Shown: positions 30,218 through 40,055, counted from the first letter of the stretch. The stretch: 64,000 nucleotides of DNA from an uncultured Bacteroidota bacterium (GCA_903865435.1 CAIPJS010000052.1:1-64000), one strand, 5' to 3'. The notes: generated by a model not told the origin, from the letters alone. Made by a program: numbers and translations.

Positions 30218-30844
30218 TTAACTTCTTTTCAACTTTGAATTATTGTACACTTCGGGGGTTTCTTCTTCAAAACCCCATTGATTCAATAAAGTATTCATTT
30301 GATCTGTGGGCAGGGATGCTTTTTCATAATGGCCTGCTTTAATTTTTTGACGCATGGCTTCGTAAATACTTACAGCACAAGCTACAGAAATATTTAAACT
30401 TTGTATGATGCCCATTTGTGGTATAATAAAATTACCATCTGCTAAATTTCTACATTCTTCGGTTACGCCTGCGTGTTCATTACCAAAAACCAAGGCCACC
30501 GATTCGGTAAAATTGATATTGTGCAAGCTTACCGCATCACTTGATAAGTGGGTAGTCAAAATTTTAGAAAAATTTTTTCTCAAAGCAGCCACACATTCTT
30601 CTAATTGATCAAATTCATGAATGGTTAACCATTTTAAAGCACTACTACTACTTCTATAACCCCATTTTTTATGTCTTGGTATTTTTGTAGTAAGCACATA
30701 CACATCTTGAATGCCTACTGCATCGCAGGTGCGCATCACTGCAGATACATTATGCGGATCTTGTACATTTTCTAAGACTACCGTTAAATTGGATTGACGT
30801 TTACTTAAAACTTTTAATAATTTTTCGGTGCGTTCTGGTGTCAT
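30218..30844 (-). CDS. trmH: tRNA (guanosine-18-2'-O)-methyltransferase, TrmH/SpoU type
   Basis: SPOUT-fold SAM-dependent ribose methyltransferase. 208 residues. Motif 1 ENVQDPHNVSAVMRTCDA, motif 2 VALVFGNEHAGVTEE and motif 3 IPQMGIIQSLNISVACAV form the knotted SAM site. The N-terminus MTPERTEKLLKVLSKRQSNL resembles TrmH rather than the rRNA enzyme RlmB, so Gm18 is the likely target. Starts 2 bp after the epimerase gene and is probably translated from the same message. Confidence 0.88.
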   Translation of the reverse strand: MTPERTEKLLKVLSKRQSNLTVVLENVQDPHNVSAVMRTCDAVGIQDVYVLTTKIPRHKKWGYRSSSSALKWLTIHEFDQLEECVAALRKNFSKILTTHLSSDAVSLHNINFTESVALVFGNEHAGVTEECRNLADGNFIIPQMGIIQSLNISVACAVSIYEAMRQKIKAGHYEKASLPTDQMNTLLNQWGFEEETPEVYNNSKLKRS

Positions 30845-30846
30845 AC

Positions 30847-31896
30847 TTATTTTTTAAAAGGAATTTTAAAATGGACGCCCAATCCTGGTTTGGTCAAAGG
30901 TGCTATTTTACCAATTTTATTATCAAAGCTATAATCAAGGCCTTCTGCATTCAATTCTGTCATTAACAATGGTCCATCCATATCTACATAATCTAATTGA
31001 GGTAAAAATTGTGCTATGGCAGCGGAACCAATTACATTTTCATTCATACATCCCATCATTATTTTCAACCCCAACACTTTGGCTTCTTTAATCATTCTTA
31101 AAGCAGGTGTTGGTCCACTGCATTTGGTTAACTTGATATTGATGCCATGAAAATAATGGGCACAAGTAGCCACATCTTTTTCAAAAACACAAGATTCATC
31201 TGCAAATAAGGGCAATGTGGATTGTGCTTTTAATTGCGCCATCCCTTCCCAATTGTCTTTGGCCAAAGGCTGCTCCACCAATTCTACGCCCAAGGCTGCC
31301 AAAGCGGGGATTTTTTGTAATGCTTCTTCGGTGGTCCATCCTGCATTGGCATCTACACGCAGTGGTTTGTCTGTATGGGAACGCAAAGCAGTAATCATTT
31401 CAATATCATATTCAGTACCTACTTTTACTTTATAAATGGGCCATGGATGTGCTTTCATTTTTTCAACCATCTTCTCAATGGGATCGATGCCTAATGTATA
31501 ATCACAAATGGGTGTAAGCGTATTTTCATTCCATGGCGCATTCCACATTTCATGGAGGGGCTGTTTTTTCATTTGTCCAAATAAATCCCATCCTGCTATA
31601 TCTAAGGCACAAACTAGAAATGGATCATTTGGAAATAAATGATGTAAAAAATGCCAAAATCTTTCAGGATCAATCAATGCAAATTTTTCAATAAGCTTTC
31701 TTTGCTTTTCTAATTGTTCCATCATATTTGCTACGGTAACATCATAATAAACTATGGCAGGCGCTTCCCCATAACCTACCCAATTGCCTAAGGACAATCT
31801 TACCATTAAACTATGTTGATGAGTTTTGCTTCTGCCATTTGAAATGGTAAAAGGATATTCGAAAGGTAAATTTTGTTCCCAAAAGTCTAGTTGCAC
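30847..31896 (-). CDS. Dipeptide epimerase (enolase superfamily)
   Basis: 349 residues of the muconate-lactonising subgroup. Catalytic features: lysines in YKVKVG, metal ligands in RVDANAGW, ELVEQPL and LFADESC, and the second-half lysine in INIKLTKCSG. Close relatives epimerise L-Ala-D/L-Glu from peptidoglycan or other dipeptides; the exact substrate is not readable. The start is GTG at 31896; no upstream ATG fits. Overall order (epimerase then trmH) has no obvious functional link. Confidence 0.85.
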   Translation of the reverse strand: MQLDFWEQNLPFEYPFTISNGRSKTHQHSLMVRLSLGNWVGYGEAPAIVYYDVTVANMMEQLEKQRKLIEKFALIDPERFWHFLHHLFPNDPFLVCALDIAGWDLFGQMKKQPLHEMWNAPWNENTLTPICDYTLGIDPIEKMVEKMKAHPWPIYKVKVGTEYDIEMITALRSHTDKPLRVDANAGWTTEEALQKIPALAALGVELVEQPLAKDNWEGMAQLKAQSTLPLFADESCVFEKDVATCAHYFHGINIKLTKCSGPTPALRMIKEAKVLGLKIMMGCMNENVIGSAAIAQFLPQLDYVDMDGPLLMTELNAEGLDYSFDNKIGKIAPLTKPGLGVHFKIPFKK

Positions 31897-31967
31897 TGTA
31901 CAATATTTTGGCTAAGATACAAAACAGCTTGTAGTAATGATAAATTTCAATTAATTATATGAAGCAT

Positions 31968-34742
31968 CTAACGACCACTTGTTTGAATGGCATCATTCCA
32001 TTCCTTATTGAATGTATCTTCTTGAATTAAGTCTTCTAAATTCAAATGCATTCGATATCTCCAATAATGTTTTGGATTGGCAGGAACATTGATGCGCTCT
32101 TCATTGGGATCTTTTCTTCTTACAACTTCATCTATACCTAAAAAATCTTGCAATTGAAAAATAGCCCAGATGGCCGGCGAATGTAAATGTTGTATGAGTA
32201 TTGCTTTATTAATCCAGGGTTCGCAATACTTTGGAGCATCTCCCAATTTTCCTAATTCTTGATTAAAGAAAACTTGAGTGGCTTCTTTGTTTTCTTCCCA
32301 CCAACCTCGAAGGGTACTGGTATCGTGTGAGGAGGGTGTCACTACACTTAAATAGGGTGCGTTTTTTGGATTAAAGAAACGCTGATTGGTTGCTTTTGGC
32401 ATTCTTTGTACTTCTAAACTTAAAATACCTAACTGCTTTAATACCGGTGGTAAACAGGCAGGTACCAAACCTAAATCTTCGCCGCAGATAAGCATATTGG
32501 TAGAACGTTTGAGCATGGGCAGTTTTTGCATGGCTTCTTTTTCCCATAGCTGCTCCTGCCTATGAAAGAAATAATCTAGATACAAGTGCTTTAAGATTGC
32601 TTTTGATTTTTCATCTAAGTATTTGAAAGAGGATGTACCTTCTATATTAAATCTAAAATGATAGGCTTCTGCTTGCGCTGACGGTAATAAAATGACATTG
32701 CTAATTAAATCAAATAATACCATTTTAATTTTCTGATGCCAATCATCGTTTGGCATTGTTGAAAAATGTGCTTCAATTTGTTTTTGAGTTTCAAAATTGG
32801 GTAAGAAATCATACATACCATCTCCTATAGATTGCAAAAAATTATTTTTTAAATAGGTATTGTCATACCCTACCAACTCAAACAAAATGCTTTCATTGAT
32901 AAAAGGTTTGGTCAATCGATGCATATCAAAATGCATTCCTTTGCTTTCAAATTCTTGCAAGTTTATTGGAATGGCTGGAATAAAATGACCCAAAATACCT
33001 TCTACAGCATGCATGGGTATACTCCAAATTCTAAAGAATCCTAAAATATGATCAATTCTAAAAGCATCAAAATAATAACTCATTTGCTCAAACCTTAATT
33101 TCCACCATTGAAAATTATTTTGAGCCATCGCTTCCCAATTGTAGGTGGGGAATCCCCAGTTTTGACCTTTGACTCCAAAATCATCAGGTGGCGCTCCCGC
33201 TTGTAAATTCATATTAAATAGATGAGGATGCTGCCAAGCATCGGCCCCATATCGATATACACCAATTGGTATGTCTCCTTTTACGATAATTCCATTTTTG
33301 TGCGCATACTTTGTTGCATTGCTTAATTGTAAATGCAAATGATATTGTACATAAAAATAAAAAGCAATTTCTTGATAGCAAGATGATTTTTTATTGGTTA
33401 AACTTTGAATAGCTGCCTCATCGTAAACAGCATGTGTTGGCCATGTATTAAAATCAATAGTTCCGTACAATTCTCGTAAATAGGAAAATGCACTATATGA
33501 ATTCAACCAATGTGCATTCTGTTTAAAAAATTTTTTAAACCCTGCAGATTCTAAATCTTTCTTCCCATTTTCTTTGTAAAAAATGCTTAATAGTTTCCAT
33601 TTCAAATTCATTACTGCTTCATAATCTACAGTACTTAAAGCATTTAATGCCAGTATAGTTGATAGGTATGGTGCTACTATTTCTTCTTGCCCTTTTCTAA
33701 TTAAGTCTCCTATTCTAAGGAACATAGGGTGCAAAGCAAAAGCAGAAATGGCTGCATAGGGATAAGAGTCTGCCCAAGTATGGGTTGCCGTGGTATCATT
33801 TAATGGCAGTAATTGAATTAATTTTAAACCAATTTTTTTTGACCAATCCACCAAAAGTTTAATATCAGCAAATTCACCAACGCCCATACTTTCTTTAGAT
33901 CTTAAAGAAAATACAGGTATAGACACTCCCGTTCCTTTCCAATGCGTATTATTCAATTGAACAAACCCATCATTTATAAAAATACTGCTATCCTTACTTG
34001 CATTTTCAAAGACCACTCTATTGTTATCTAATTCAAAATCAATAAACTTATTTATAGAAGTATCATACACACCATATTTATAGACAAATGGGAAATTACA
34101 ATGCGTTAAATTTAAATCAATTTCAAAAATTGTGGTATTGGAAACTTTAGTTAAGGGCAATGCCTTTTTTACATCCCATTCGCCTATTATTGAATCTTCT
34201 CCTATGATGAAAATGTTTTGATGTGTTTTTAACAATGGCGCTTTCACTCTAAAAAAATGTGAACTGTCTTTATCAATTTTTTTAGATTTTGCTGGAACGT
34301 CTGGTTGCTTTAATAAAACATTGGCAAAAGGTTCTGTATAAAAAGTATTTTCTATGGCCCCTGCATCATTCCAAGTATCAATCAAAATTAATTCACTTCT
34401 TACTATTTTATTTGGGCTAAAAGATTTTGCCTCCCCCCAATCAAAAACTTGGATGCCCTCTGGATTTTTAATAAAATATTGATAAGTGATCATATCTTGA
34501 TCAAAGGGTAATTTGCTATTTAAATGCAATACCCAATAAGAGTCATTCAGAAAACTTAGTGGAACAGCCTTTTCTATTTTCCCATCTCCCAGCAAAGAAT
34601 GATTCCCATAAATAAAAATTTCTTGCCCAAAAAAGGTATGGTATTTTAAATGGAAGCTAATTTTAAGCAGCTTTGATGAAGCATTTTGCCCCTCTTTCAG
34701 TTTCTTGTTTATTTCTTGTTTACTTTCTACAACTCTTTGCAT
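31968..34742 (-). CDS. malQ: 4-alpha-glucanotransferase with two starch-binding domains
   Basis: GH77 amylomaltase that moves glucan chains between maltodextrins. 924 residues from ATG 34742 (a TTG three codons earlier is less likely). Two N-terminal CBM20-like domains (about 25-130 and 140-250) precede the catalytic part, which starts near SLRSKESMGVGEFADI. Catalytic Asp in DAFRIDHILG, Glu in CGEDLGLVPA and Asp in PSSHDTSTLRGWW. This CBM20-GH77 form resembles plant DPE2, which acts on maltose and soluble glucans. No signal peptide, so cytoplasmic. Fits with the amylase, transporter and glgB at 59-64 kb. Confidence 0.94.
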   Translation of the reverse strand: MQRVVESKQEINKKLKEGQNASSKLLKISFHLKYHTFFGQEIFIYGNHSLLGDGKIEKAVPLSFLNDSYWVLHLNSKLPFDQDMITYQYFIKNPEGIQVFDWGEAKSFSPNKIVRSELILIDTWNDAGAIENTFYTEPFANVLLKQPDVPAKSKKIDKDSSHFFRVKAPLLKTHQNIFIIGEDSIIGEWDVKKALPLTKVSNTTIFEIDLNLTHCNFPFVYKYGVYDTSINKFIDFELDNNRVVFENASKDSSIFINDGFVQLNNTHWKGTGVSIPVFSLRSKESMGVGEFADIKLLVDWSKKIGLKLIQLLPLNDTTATHTWADSYPYAAISAFALHPMFLRIGDLIRKGQEEIVAPYLSTILALNALSTVDYEAVMNLKWKLLSIFYKENGKKDLESAGFKKFFKQNAHWLNSYSAFSYLRELYGTIDFNTWPTHAVYDEAAIQSLTNKKSSCYQEIAFYFYVQYHLHLQLSNATKYAHKNGIIVKGDIPIGVYRYGADAWQHPHLFNMNLQAGAPPDDFGVKGQNWGFPTYNWEAMAQNNFQWWKLRFEQMSYYFDAFRIDHILGFFRIWSIPMHAVEGILGHFIPAIPINLQEFESKGMHFDMHRLTKPFINESILFELVGYDNTYLKNNFLQSIGDGMYDFLPNFETQKQIEAHFSTMPNDDWHQKIKMVLFDLISNVILLPSAQAEAYHFRFNIEGTSSFKYLDEKSKAILKHLYLDYFFHRQEQLWEKEAMQKLPMLKRSTNMLICGEDLGLVPACLPPVLKQLGILSLEVQRMPKATNQRFFNPKNAPYLSVVTPSSHDTSTLRGWWEENKEATQVFFNQELGKLGDAPKYCEPWINKAILIQHLHSPAIWAIFQLQDFLGIDEVVRRKDPNEERINVPANPKHYWRYRMHLNLEDLIQEDTFNKEWNDAIQTSGR

Positions 34743-34918
34743 ATCAAGCAATTTGGGGAATTGATTGTTTATTATGTGCCTTAATATTTACAGCAGCAAT
34801 GCTTTAAAGATAAAAGATAAAGTGTAAATAAAACACATTAATATGTTTTTTGCTAAAATGAAAACAGTATTCGTATATTTATGTAGTATACTTATTATCA
34901 ATTGATTACGTAGTTTAA

Positions 34919-35389
34919 ATGGATAAAATACTCATATATACCGATGGCGCTTCACGTGGCAACCCAGGACCAGGTGGTTTTGGTGCACTATTAATGTGGG
35001 GAGATAAAGTAAAAGAGTTGTCAGAAGCTTACCGCAAAACCACCAACAATCGAATGGAGTTATTGGCAGTAATCAAAGCAATCAATGCACTTAAAACAAA
35101 AGAATTACCGATACATATTTACACAGATAGTAAATACGTTGTTGAATCTGTTGAAAAAAAATGGCTTAATAATTGGATCAAAACCAATTTCAAAGGAGGC
35201 AAAAAAAACAAAGATTTATGGATGCAATACCACAAAATTGCTGCTCCCTTCCAAATCAAATTTCATTGGGTCAAAGGCCACAGCACCAATAAGTTCAACA
35301 ATAGATGTGATGAATTGGCAACAGCAGCTGCCGACAATGGCCCATGGAAAATTGATACCGTATTTGAATCCAATGAATCAAATACTTAA
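34919..35389 (+). CDS. rnhA: Ribonuclease HI
   Basis: Cuts the RNA strand of RNA-DNA hybrids. 156 residues. Catalytic acidic residues: Asp9 (IYTDGASRGNPGPGG), Glu47 (NNRMELLAV), Asp70 (IYTDSKYV), and a late Asp in NNRCDELA. The basic stretch KGGKKNKDLW matches the substrate-binding handle of E. coli-type enzymes. Divergent from malQ. The 176 bp between the two starts is AT-rich with no clear motif. Confidence 0.96.
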   Translation: MDKILIYTDGASRGNPGPGGFGALLMWGDKVKELSEAYRKTTNNRMELLAVIKAINALKTKELPIHIYTDSKYVVESVEKKWLNNWIKTNFKGGKKNKDLWMQYHKIAAPFQIKFHWVKGHSTNKFNNRCDELATAAADNGPWKIDTVFESNESNT

Positions 35390-35401
35390 AAAAAGTGAAA
35401 A

Positions 35402-35956
35402 TTAGATCGCTTTAAATTTTGGAATAAATATTCTGAAAGATCCAAACAACACACCACCAAATACCAAGGTTCCCGCTACACTATATGGATAAAATGGCAA
35501 GCCATCCACCATGGTTTGAATAAATCCTGAAAAGTTTAACGCATGATGATATCCGCCGCCTTGCGCCCAAAGCAATGAATTGGAAACAATAAAATATACA
35601 GTCGGGGCTGCTAAAAATCCAATGATGTATTTTGATAACTTATTGCTTTGTAAACCAAATCCAAATACAGCAGTTCCTGCAATTAAAATATAATTTAAAA
35701 ATTGGCCTTGATAAAAACCTTGCATTGGACTTAAATGATAAGTATACAATACTTGATATAAAACATCAGAAATAAACATAGATAGTATGGGCAACAAAAA
35801 AGCATACTTTCTTTTAGATGCAAATAGAGAACCACCAAATAAAGCGATAGCAATTTGAGGCGCAAATCCATAAGGTCTGCTAGGTAAAACACGGTACAAG
35901 GCACTGGTCGCAATCATGATTACAAGGGCAGTTATTATTTGTTTGTTCAATTTCAT
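35402..35956 (-). CDS. DUF6580-type integral membrane protein
   Basis: 184 residues with about five hydrophobic helices and the motif LPSRPYGFAPQIAIALFGGSLF near the N-terminus. This family resembles substrate-binding (S) subunits of ECF vitamin transporters, but the likeness is only at the level of helix pattern and the early Arg-Pro and Pro-Ile motifs. No energising ATPase genes are adjacent. The upstream region holds a -7 box (36010-36003) overlapping a palindrome. Confidence 0.65.
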   Translation of the reverse strand: MKLNKQIITALVIMIATSALYRVLPSRPYGFAPQIAIALFGGSLFASKRKYAFLLPILSMFISDVLYQVLYTYHLSPMQGFYQGQFLNYILIAGTAVFGFGLQSNKLSKYIIGFLAAPTVYFIVSNSLLWAQGGGYHHALNFSGFIQTMVDGLPFYPYSVAGTLVFGGVLFGSFRIFIPKFKAI

Positions 35957-36002
35957 TATATATTATTTATGGGTTCAAATAGGCTATTGAGCACCTAGTT
36001 AA

Positions 36003-36026
36003 CAAAAATAAGGATTCAGCCTTATA
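36003..36026 (-). promoter_or_regulatory. Promoter box overlapping a palindrome before the DUF6580 gene
   Basis: On the minus strand ATAAGG-CTGAAT-CCTTAT is a 6-6-6 inverted repeat (36026-36009) that runs into TATTTTTG, a TAnnTTTG box (36010-36003). It may be an operator, or a weak terminator for manA. Confidence 0.35.
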
Positions 36027-36062
36027 TTATAAAAGAATGATTTTCCTCAATTGTGTATAAAC

Positions 36063-37256
36063 TTATTGAGGCACGAAGGACTTAAACAAAACAGCAGTCT
36101 CATGAGCCTCTAATGTAACAGCGGCGGCTGCTTCTACTACTGCACTATCCCCTGTTTTTAATGTAATTCCATCCAGTACAACTAAGCCTTCAGTAACTAA
36201 AAACATCTCCATGGAATGGGTCTTTACTTTGAAAGATTCGCCCTTTTTTAAACTAATTTTAGTTAACCCAAAATCAGATACTGGACAAGGATAATTTAAC
36301 TCATAGGTATTGGTTACATCTCCTTTTAATAATTCAGGGTAAGTAGGGCTAAATTGAACATGTTGAATCAATTCATGCACATCTACATATTTGGTGGTCA
36401 ATCCCCCTCTTAAAACATTATCGCTATTGGCCATCAATTCGATATTCTGACCTTCTAAATAAGCATGCAATAAACCAGCGCCTTGAAATACCCCTTGGTA
36501 CTTTGGCACATGAACAATGTTCAAAATATAAATTGAAAAAATGCCTTTATCAATATTTGCAACTGGGATTCCATCTGTATAATACTTATTTGCCCAATAA
36601 TGCGGATTTAATTTAGTAACCATTCTGTTTTTTACAGCAGCTGCTGCTTCTTGTAAAAGTGGTTTTAATATTTGATCCGATGCTTCCATAGGCAATTGCA
36701 TAAAATAAGTATACAAACCTTGATAGTTTTCTTCTTTAAATAAATTGATTAAAGAATTAAATGAAGCATGAGCATGCAAGCGTTCTTCTAATTGTTTTGG
36801 AGGTAAAAATCCATGCAATAACCAAAAATCACTTAAAGCCACCATTACTTCCGGTTTGTGATTTTGATCTTTGTAATTCCGATTACCTGCGTCAATAGGA
36901 AGCCCTGCAGCTTCTTCTTTTTTAAACCCAATGATGGCATTTTCTTTACTAGGATGCACTTGAATACTCAACATGTTTTTTACATCCAATATCTTAAATA
37001 AATAAGGCAATGCCCCAAAGGCTTTTAATGCCGTCCCCCCAATCCATTTATCTGGATCCTCATTAATCAATGTATCCAAATTTACTTGGCCGTTTGGGGT
37101 TGTAACCAATGCACTTGCACTAGGATGTGCACCCATCCAATATTCTGCATATGGAAGATGATTCACATTTTCAATACCCATCAGATTGGGGATGAAACCA
37201 TTCCCTCCCCAATCATAATGCCTATGTTTTCCTTGTAATTTATACGCTTTTTGCAT
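36063..37256 (-). CDS. manA: Mannose-6-phosphate isomerase, class I
   Basis: Zinc cupin enzyme that interconverts mannose-6-phosphate and fructose-6-phosphate. 397 residues. Metal and active-site phrases: SIQVHPSKENA, DQNHKPEVMVAL, and the later EGQNIELMANSDNVLRGGLTTKYVD, which carries the catalytic Arg region. The N-terminus LQGKHRHYDWGGN is typical. Stand-alone gene, divergent from yraN by 39 bp. Links to nucleotide-sugar or mannose metabolism cannot be seen from the neighbours. Confidence 0.95.
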   Translation of the reverse strand: MQKAYKLQGKHRHYDWGGNGFIPNLMGIENVNHLPYAEYWMGAHPSASALVTTPNGQVNLDTLINEDPDKWIGGTALKAFGALPYLFKILDVKNMLSIQVHPSKENAIIGFKKEEAAGLPIDAGNRNYKDQNHKPEVMVALSDFWLLHGFLPPKQLEERLHAHASFNSLINLFKEENYQGLYTYFMQLPMEASDQILKPLLQEAAAAVKNRMVTKLNPHYWANKYYTDGIPVANIDKGIFSIYILNIVHVPKYQGVFQGAGLLHAYLEGQNIELMANSDNVLRGGLTTKYVDVHELIQHVQFSPTYPELLKGDVTNTYELNYPCPVSDFGLTKISLKKGESFKVKTHSMEMFLVTEGLVVLDGITLKTGDSAVVEAAAAVTLEAHETAVLFKSFVPQ

Positions 37257-37295
37257 GTGTATAAAAAGCAGATGTTTAAATGATTAAAAATCTAA

Positions 37296-37661
37296 ATGAT
37301 GAATACTTTGAACAACAAAGATACTGGGTTTTTTGGCGAAAATATGGCTGCCGCCTACCTATCAGCACAAGGTTTTGAAATTTTATTTAGGAATTGGAGG
37401 TACAAGCATTTAGAAATTGATATTATAGCCTCTAAAGATGGACTACTGCATATAGTCGAAGTAAAAACCAGAACCTCGGTGGAATTTGGCTATCCGGAAC
37501 AAAGTATTCATGCTACCAAAATGCAGTTTCTTAAAAACGCTGCTGCCTTTTTTCAATATGAGCATTCCGAGTGGAAATACCTTCAATTTGATGTGATTTC
37601 CATTTTTTTAAATGAACAAAAAGAATGGGAATTGTTTTTAATTGAGGACGTCTATTTTTGA
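37296..37661 (+). CDS. YraN family (UPF0102) endonuclease-like protein
   Basis: 121 residues with the family pattern GENMAAAYLSAQGFEILFRNWRY, EIDIIA and IVEVKTRT; the Asp, Glu and Lys form a PD-(D/E)xK-like nuclease core. Cellular role is unknown. A second ATG directly follows at 37299 and could equally be the start. Its stop is 1 bp from the stop of the convergent ykgJ-like gene, with no terminator between. Confidence 0.88.
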   Translation: MMNTLNNKDTGFFGENMAAAYLSAQGFEILFRNWRYKHLEIDIIASKDGLLHIVEVKTRTSVEFGYPEQSIHATKMQFLKNAAAFFQYEHSEWKYLQFDVISIFLNEQKEWELFLIEDVYF

Positions 37662-37662
37662 A

Positions 37663-38160
37663 TTAATTCATTAATGCTTGCATCTTCTCTACCATCTTAT
37701 AAGTAGCTGGACAAAGTTCAACATTTTGTTTGTGCACGTGCATGTATTCGGTCATTTTTCTTTTTGTCAAATGCGGAAAGCCCGCACAATCTGCAGGTCG
37801 TATTTCGTAGATATTGCATTTATTTGTTTTCAAATTCAAAAACTGACAAGGCTGTAATGTATTCAACCAATCTTTATCTTTTTTATCATACGTCAACCAT
37901 TTCTCTTTAAAAGCTGCTGGTGTCATTTCGAAATGATTGGAAATTCTTTTAATATCGGTAGGCGTGAAAGTTGGACTCATGGTTTTACAACAATTGGCGC
38001 AACTTAAACAGTCTATTTCTTTCCAAACTTCAGGACTAATTTTTTGAGTCATTTGATCCAACCCTTTAGGAGTTTTCTTTTCTAACTTTGTTAAGAAGGA
38101 TTTGAATTGTTTGGCATTATGTCTTACTTTCTGCTTAAATGACCTTAAATTTACTTTCAT
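37663..38160 (-). CDS. YkgJ-family cysteine-cluster protein
   Basis: 165 residues with eight or so Cys in the zinc/iron-chelating pattern: CLSCANCCKTMSPTFTP, then PCQFLNLKTNKCNIYEIRP and ADCAGFP. The family is thought to bind a metal or Fe-S cluster; function is unknown. The N-terminus is basic with no signal peptide. Divergent from the recombinase gene with 65 bp between starts. Confidence 0.85.
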   Translation of the reverse strand: MKVNLRSFKQKVRHNAKQFKSFLTKLEKKTPKGLDQMTQKISPEVWKEIDCLSCANCCKTMSPTFTPTDIKRISNHFEMTPAAFKEKWLTYDKKDKDWLNTLQPCQFLNLKTNKCNIYEIRPADCAGFPHLTKRKMTEYMHVHKQNVELCPATYKMVEKMQALMN

Positions 38161-38225
38161 ATTAGTTTAATCTGACGCGAAATAAAATCATTAAGTTATA
38201 ACTATCAAATCTATTTATTTTAGAC

Positions 38226-39131
38226 ATGAGTTGGGACAACTATAAAAAAGGATTTAAATCATTCTTGCAACTTGAAAAATCTTTAAGCAACCACTCTGTT
38301 GAAGCTTATCTTAGAGATATTGATAAATTAACGACTTATTTAGATGCCAATGAGCACAAATTAACGCCAGCCGATGTAACATTGCATCATTTGCAATCAT
38401 TTATTCAATGTATTGGCGAAATGGAACTAGCGCCTACCTCACAAGCCAGGATCATATCAGGAATCAAATCGTTTTTTAAATATTGTTTATTAGAGCAAAT
38501 TTGCACCATCAACCCCACTACTTTACTCAATAGCCCTAAAACAAGAAGAAAGCTTCCAGATGTTTTAAGCTTTGAAGAAATTGAAACCTTAATTGGTCAT
38601 CTTGATTTAAGCAAACCCGAAGGTGGTCGCAACAAAGCCATTTTAGAAACCATGTATAGTTCTGGCTTAAGGGTAACAGAAGCCATTAATTTGAAAATAT
38701 CCTGCTTGCATTTAGATGTTGGTTTTATTAGAGTCATTGGGAAAGGAGATAAAGAAAGATTAGTACCTATTGGCACTGATGCAATCAAATTCATTAAATT
38801 ATACAAAGACAACATTAGGGTTCATCAATTACCTGCCAAGGATTGTGAAGATATTTTATTTTTAAACAACCGCGGAAAGGCCTTAAGTAGGGTGATGATT
38901 TTTTATATAATCAAGGCATTAATGCTAAAATCGGGCATTAAAAAATCCATCTCTCCGCATAGTTTTAGGCATTCTTTTGCAACACATTTGGTAGAAGGAG
39001 GTGCCGACTTACGCGCGGTGCAAGAAATGCTTGGGCACGAAAGCATCACCACTACCGAAATTTATACCCATATCAATCGAGAATACCTCAGAGATACCTT
39101 GGATCGCTTCCACCCTGCCTTCAAAAAATAA
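38226..39131 (+). CDS. xerD: Tyrosine recombinase, XerC/XerD type
   Basis: 301 residues, the normal Xer length. SAM-like N-terminal DNA-binding domain (about 1-90), then the catalytic domain with Arg149 (SSGLRVTEA), Lys173 (GKGDKERL), His245 and Arg248 (SPHSFRHSFATHL), His271 (LGHESITTTE) and nucleophile Tyr280 (IYTHINREYL). Size and complete motif set point to chromosome-dimer resolution rather than a mobile-element integrase, and no element borders are nearby. XerC versus XerD cannot be settled by eye. Confidence 0.9.
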   Translation: MSWDNYKKGFKSFLQLEKSLSNHSVEAYLRDIDKLTTYLDANEHKLTPADVTLHHLQSFIQCIGEMELAPTSQARIISGIKSFFKYCLLEQICTINPTTLLNSPKTRRKLPDVLSFEEIETLIGHLDLSKPEGGRNKAILETMYSSGLRVTEAINLKISCLHLDVGFIRVIGKGDKERLVPIGTDAIKFIKLYKDNIRVHQLPAKDCEDILFLNNRGKALSRVMIFYIIKALMLKSGIKKSISPHSFRHSFATHLVEGGADLRAVQEMLGHESITTTEIYTHINREYLRDTLDRFHPAFKK

Positions 39132-39164
39132 TCTAAAATAGGCTTCTGATGTCTTAAAATCAAT

Positions 39165-39172
39165 TAGGTTTG
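39165..39172 (+). promoter_or_regulatory. -7 promoter element of the DUF2911 gene
   Basis: TAGGTTTG, a match to TAnnTTTG, ends 18 bases before the ATG at 39191. Confidence 0.5.
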
Positions 39173-39190
39173 TTCTCTAAAATAAATCAA

Positions 39191-40033
39191 ATGAAAAAAA
39201 TACTTTTTGTATTAGGTACATTTTTAAGCCTAGTAGCCAGTGCACAAGTAAAAATGCCTGCAGCCAGTCCTACACAAACCCTTACACAAGATTTTGGTTT
39301 AGGTAAAATTGAAATTGTATATTCAAGACCAGGATTAAAAGGTCGTGCTGCTTTTGGAAATGGAAGCTTATTGGCTCCAACTGGTATTGTTTGGAGAACA
39401 GGCGCTAATGGTGCCACCAAAGTAACTTTCTCTGATCCTGTAACAATTGGTTCAAAAACTTTACCAGCAGGTGCTTATGGTTTGTTCACCATCCCTGGTG
39501 AAACTGAATGGACTATTATTTTTAATAGCAATTCTAAAGGATGGGGAAGTTTTAGTTACACAGAAGCGGAAGATGTGGTACGTCTAAAAGTTAAACCTGA
39601 AACTACAAGTAATAGTACTGAAACTTTTACGATTGGTATTGGTAACATTACCCCTGAAACTGCAAGCATTTCTTTAAAATGGGCCAACACTATGGTGAAT
39701 ATTCCTATCAGTACTGATATCAAATCTACCATCCGTAAACAAATTGAAACTGCAACAACAGGAACAAATGTTAAAGCATCTGTTTACCAAGATGCCGCAA
39801 ATTTTTATTTTGATATGGACAAGGATTATGACAAGGCACTGGTTTTTGTTGACAATGCAATTCAAGGAAATCCTACTGCTTATTATTTATTTCTTTTAAA
39901 AGCCAGAACTCAAAAAGCATTGGGTGATAAAAAAGGTGCTAAAGTAAGTGCTGAAACATGTGTTAAATTAGCAGAAGCTGCAAAAAATGCAGACTATGTT
40001 CGTTCTGGAAATGAAGTGATTGCTTCTCTTTAA
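39191..40033 (+). CDS. Exported DUF2911 protein with C-terminal TPR-like region
   Basis: 280 residues from ATG 39191; an earlier in-frame start would lie across the promoter box. Signal peptide MKKILFVLGTFLSLVASAQ. The DUF2911 domain (about 20-175) has IVYSRPGLKGRAAFG, VWRTGANGATKV and LPAGAYGLFTIPG, then helices (about 200-280) with TPR-like character (DKALVFVDNAIQGNP). Probably periplasmic; function unknown though the family is widespread in Bacteroidota. Followed by a strong terminator. Confidence 0.88.
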   Translation: MKKILFVLGTFLSLVASAQVKMPAASPTQTLTQDFGLGKIEIVYSRPGLKGRAAFGNGSLLAPTGIVWRTGANGATKVTFSDPVTIGSKTLPAGAYGLFTIPGETEWTIIFNSNSKGWGSFSYTEAEDVVRLKVKPETTSNSTETFTIGIGNITPETASISLKWANTMVNIPISTDIKSTIRKQIETATTGTNVKASVYQDAANFYFDMDKDYDKALVFVDNAIQGNPTAYYLFLLKARTQKALGDKKGAKVSAETCVKLAEAAKNADYVRSGNEVIASL

Positions 40034-40055
40034 TCTTACCTATTGATTGATATTA

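Noticed and set aside
38226..39131. Integrase of a mobile element
   Set aside because: Size and motifs fit a housekeeping Xer recombinase; no attachment repeats or cargo genes lie around it.
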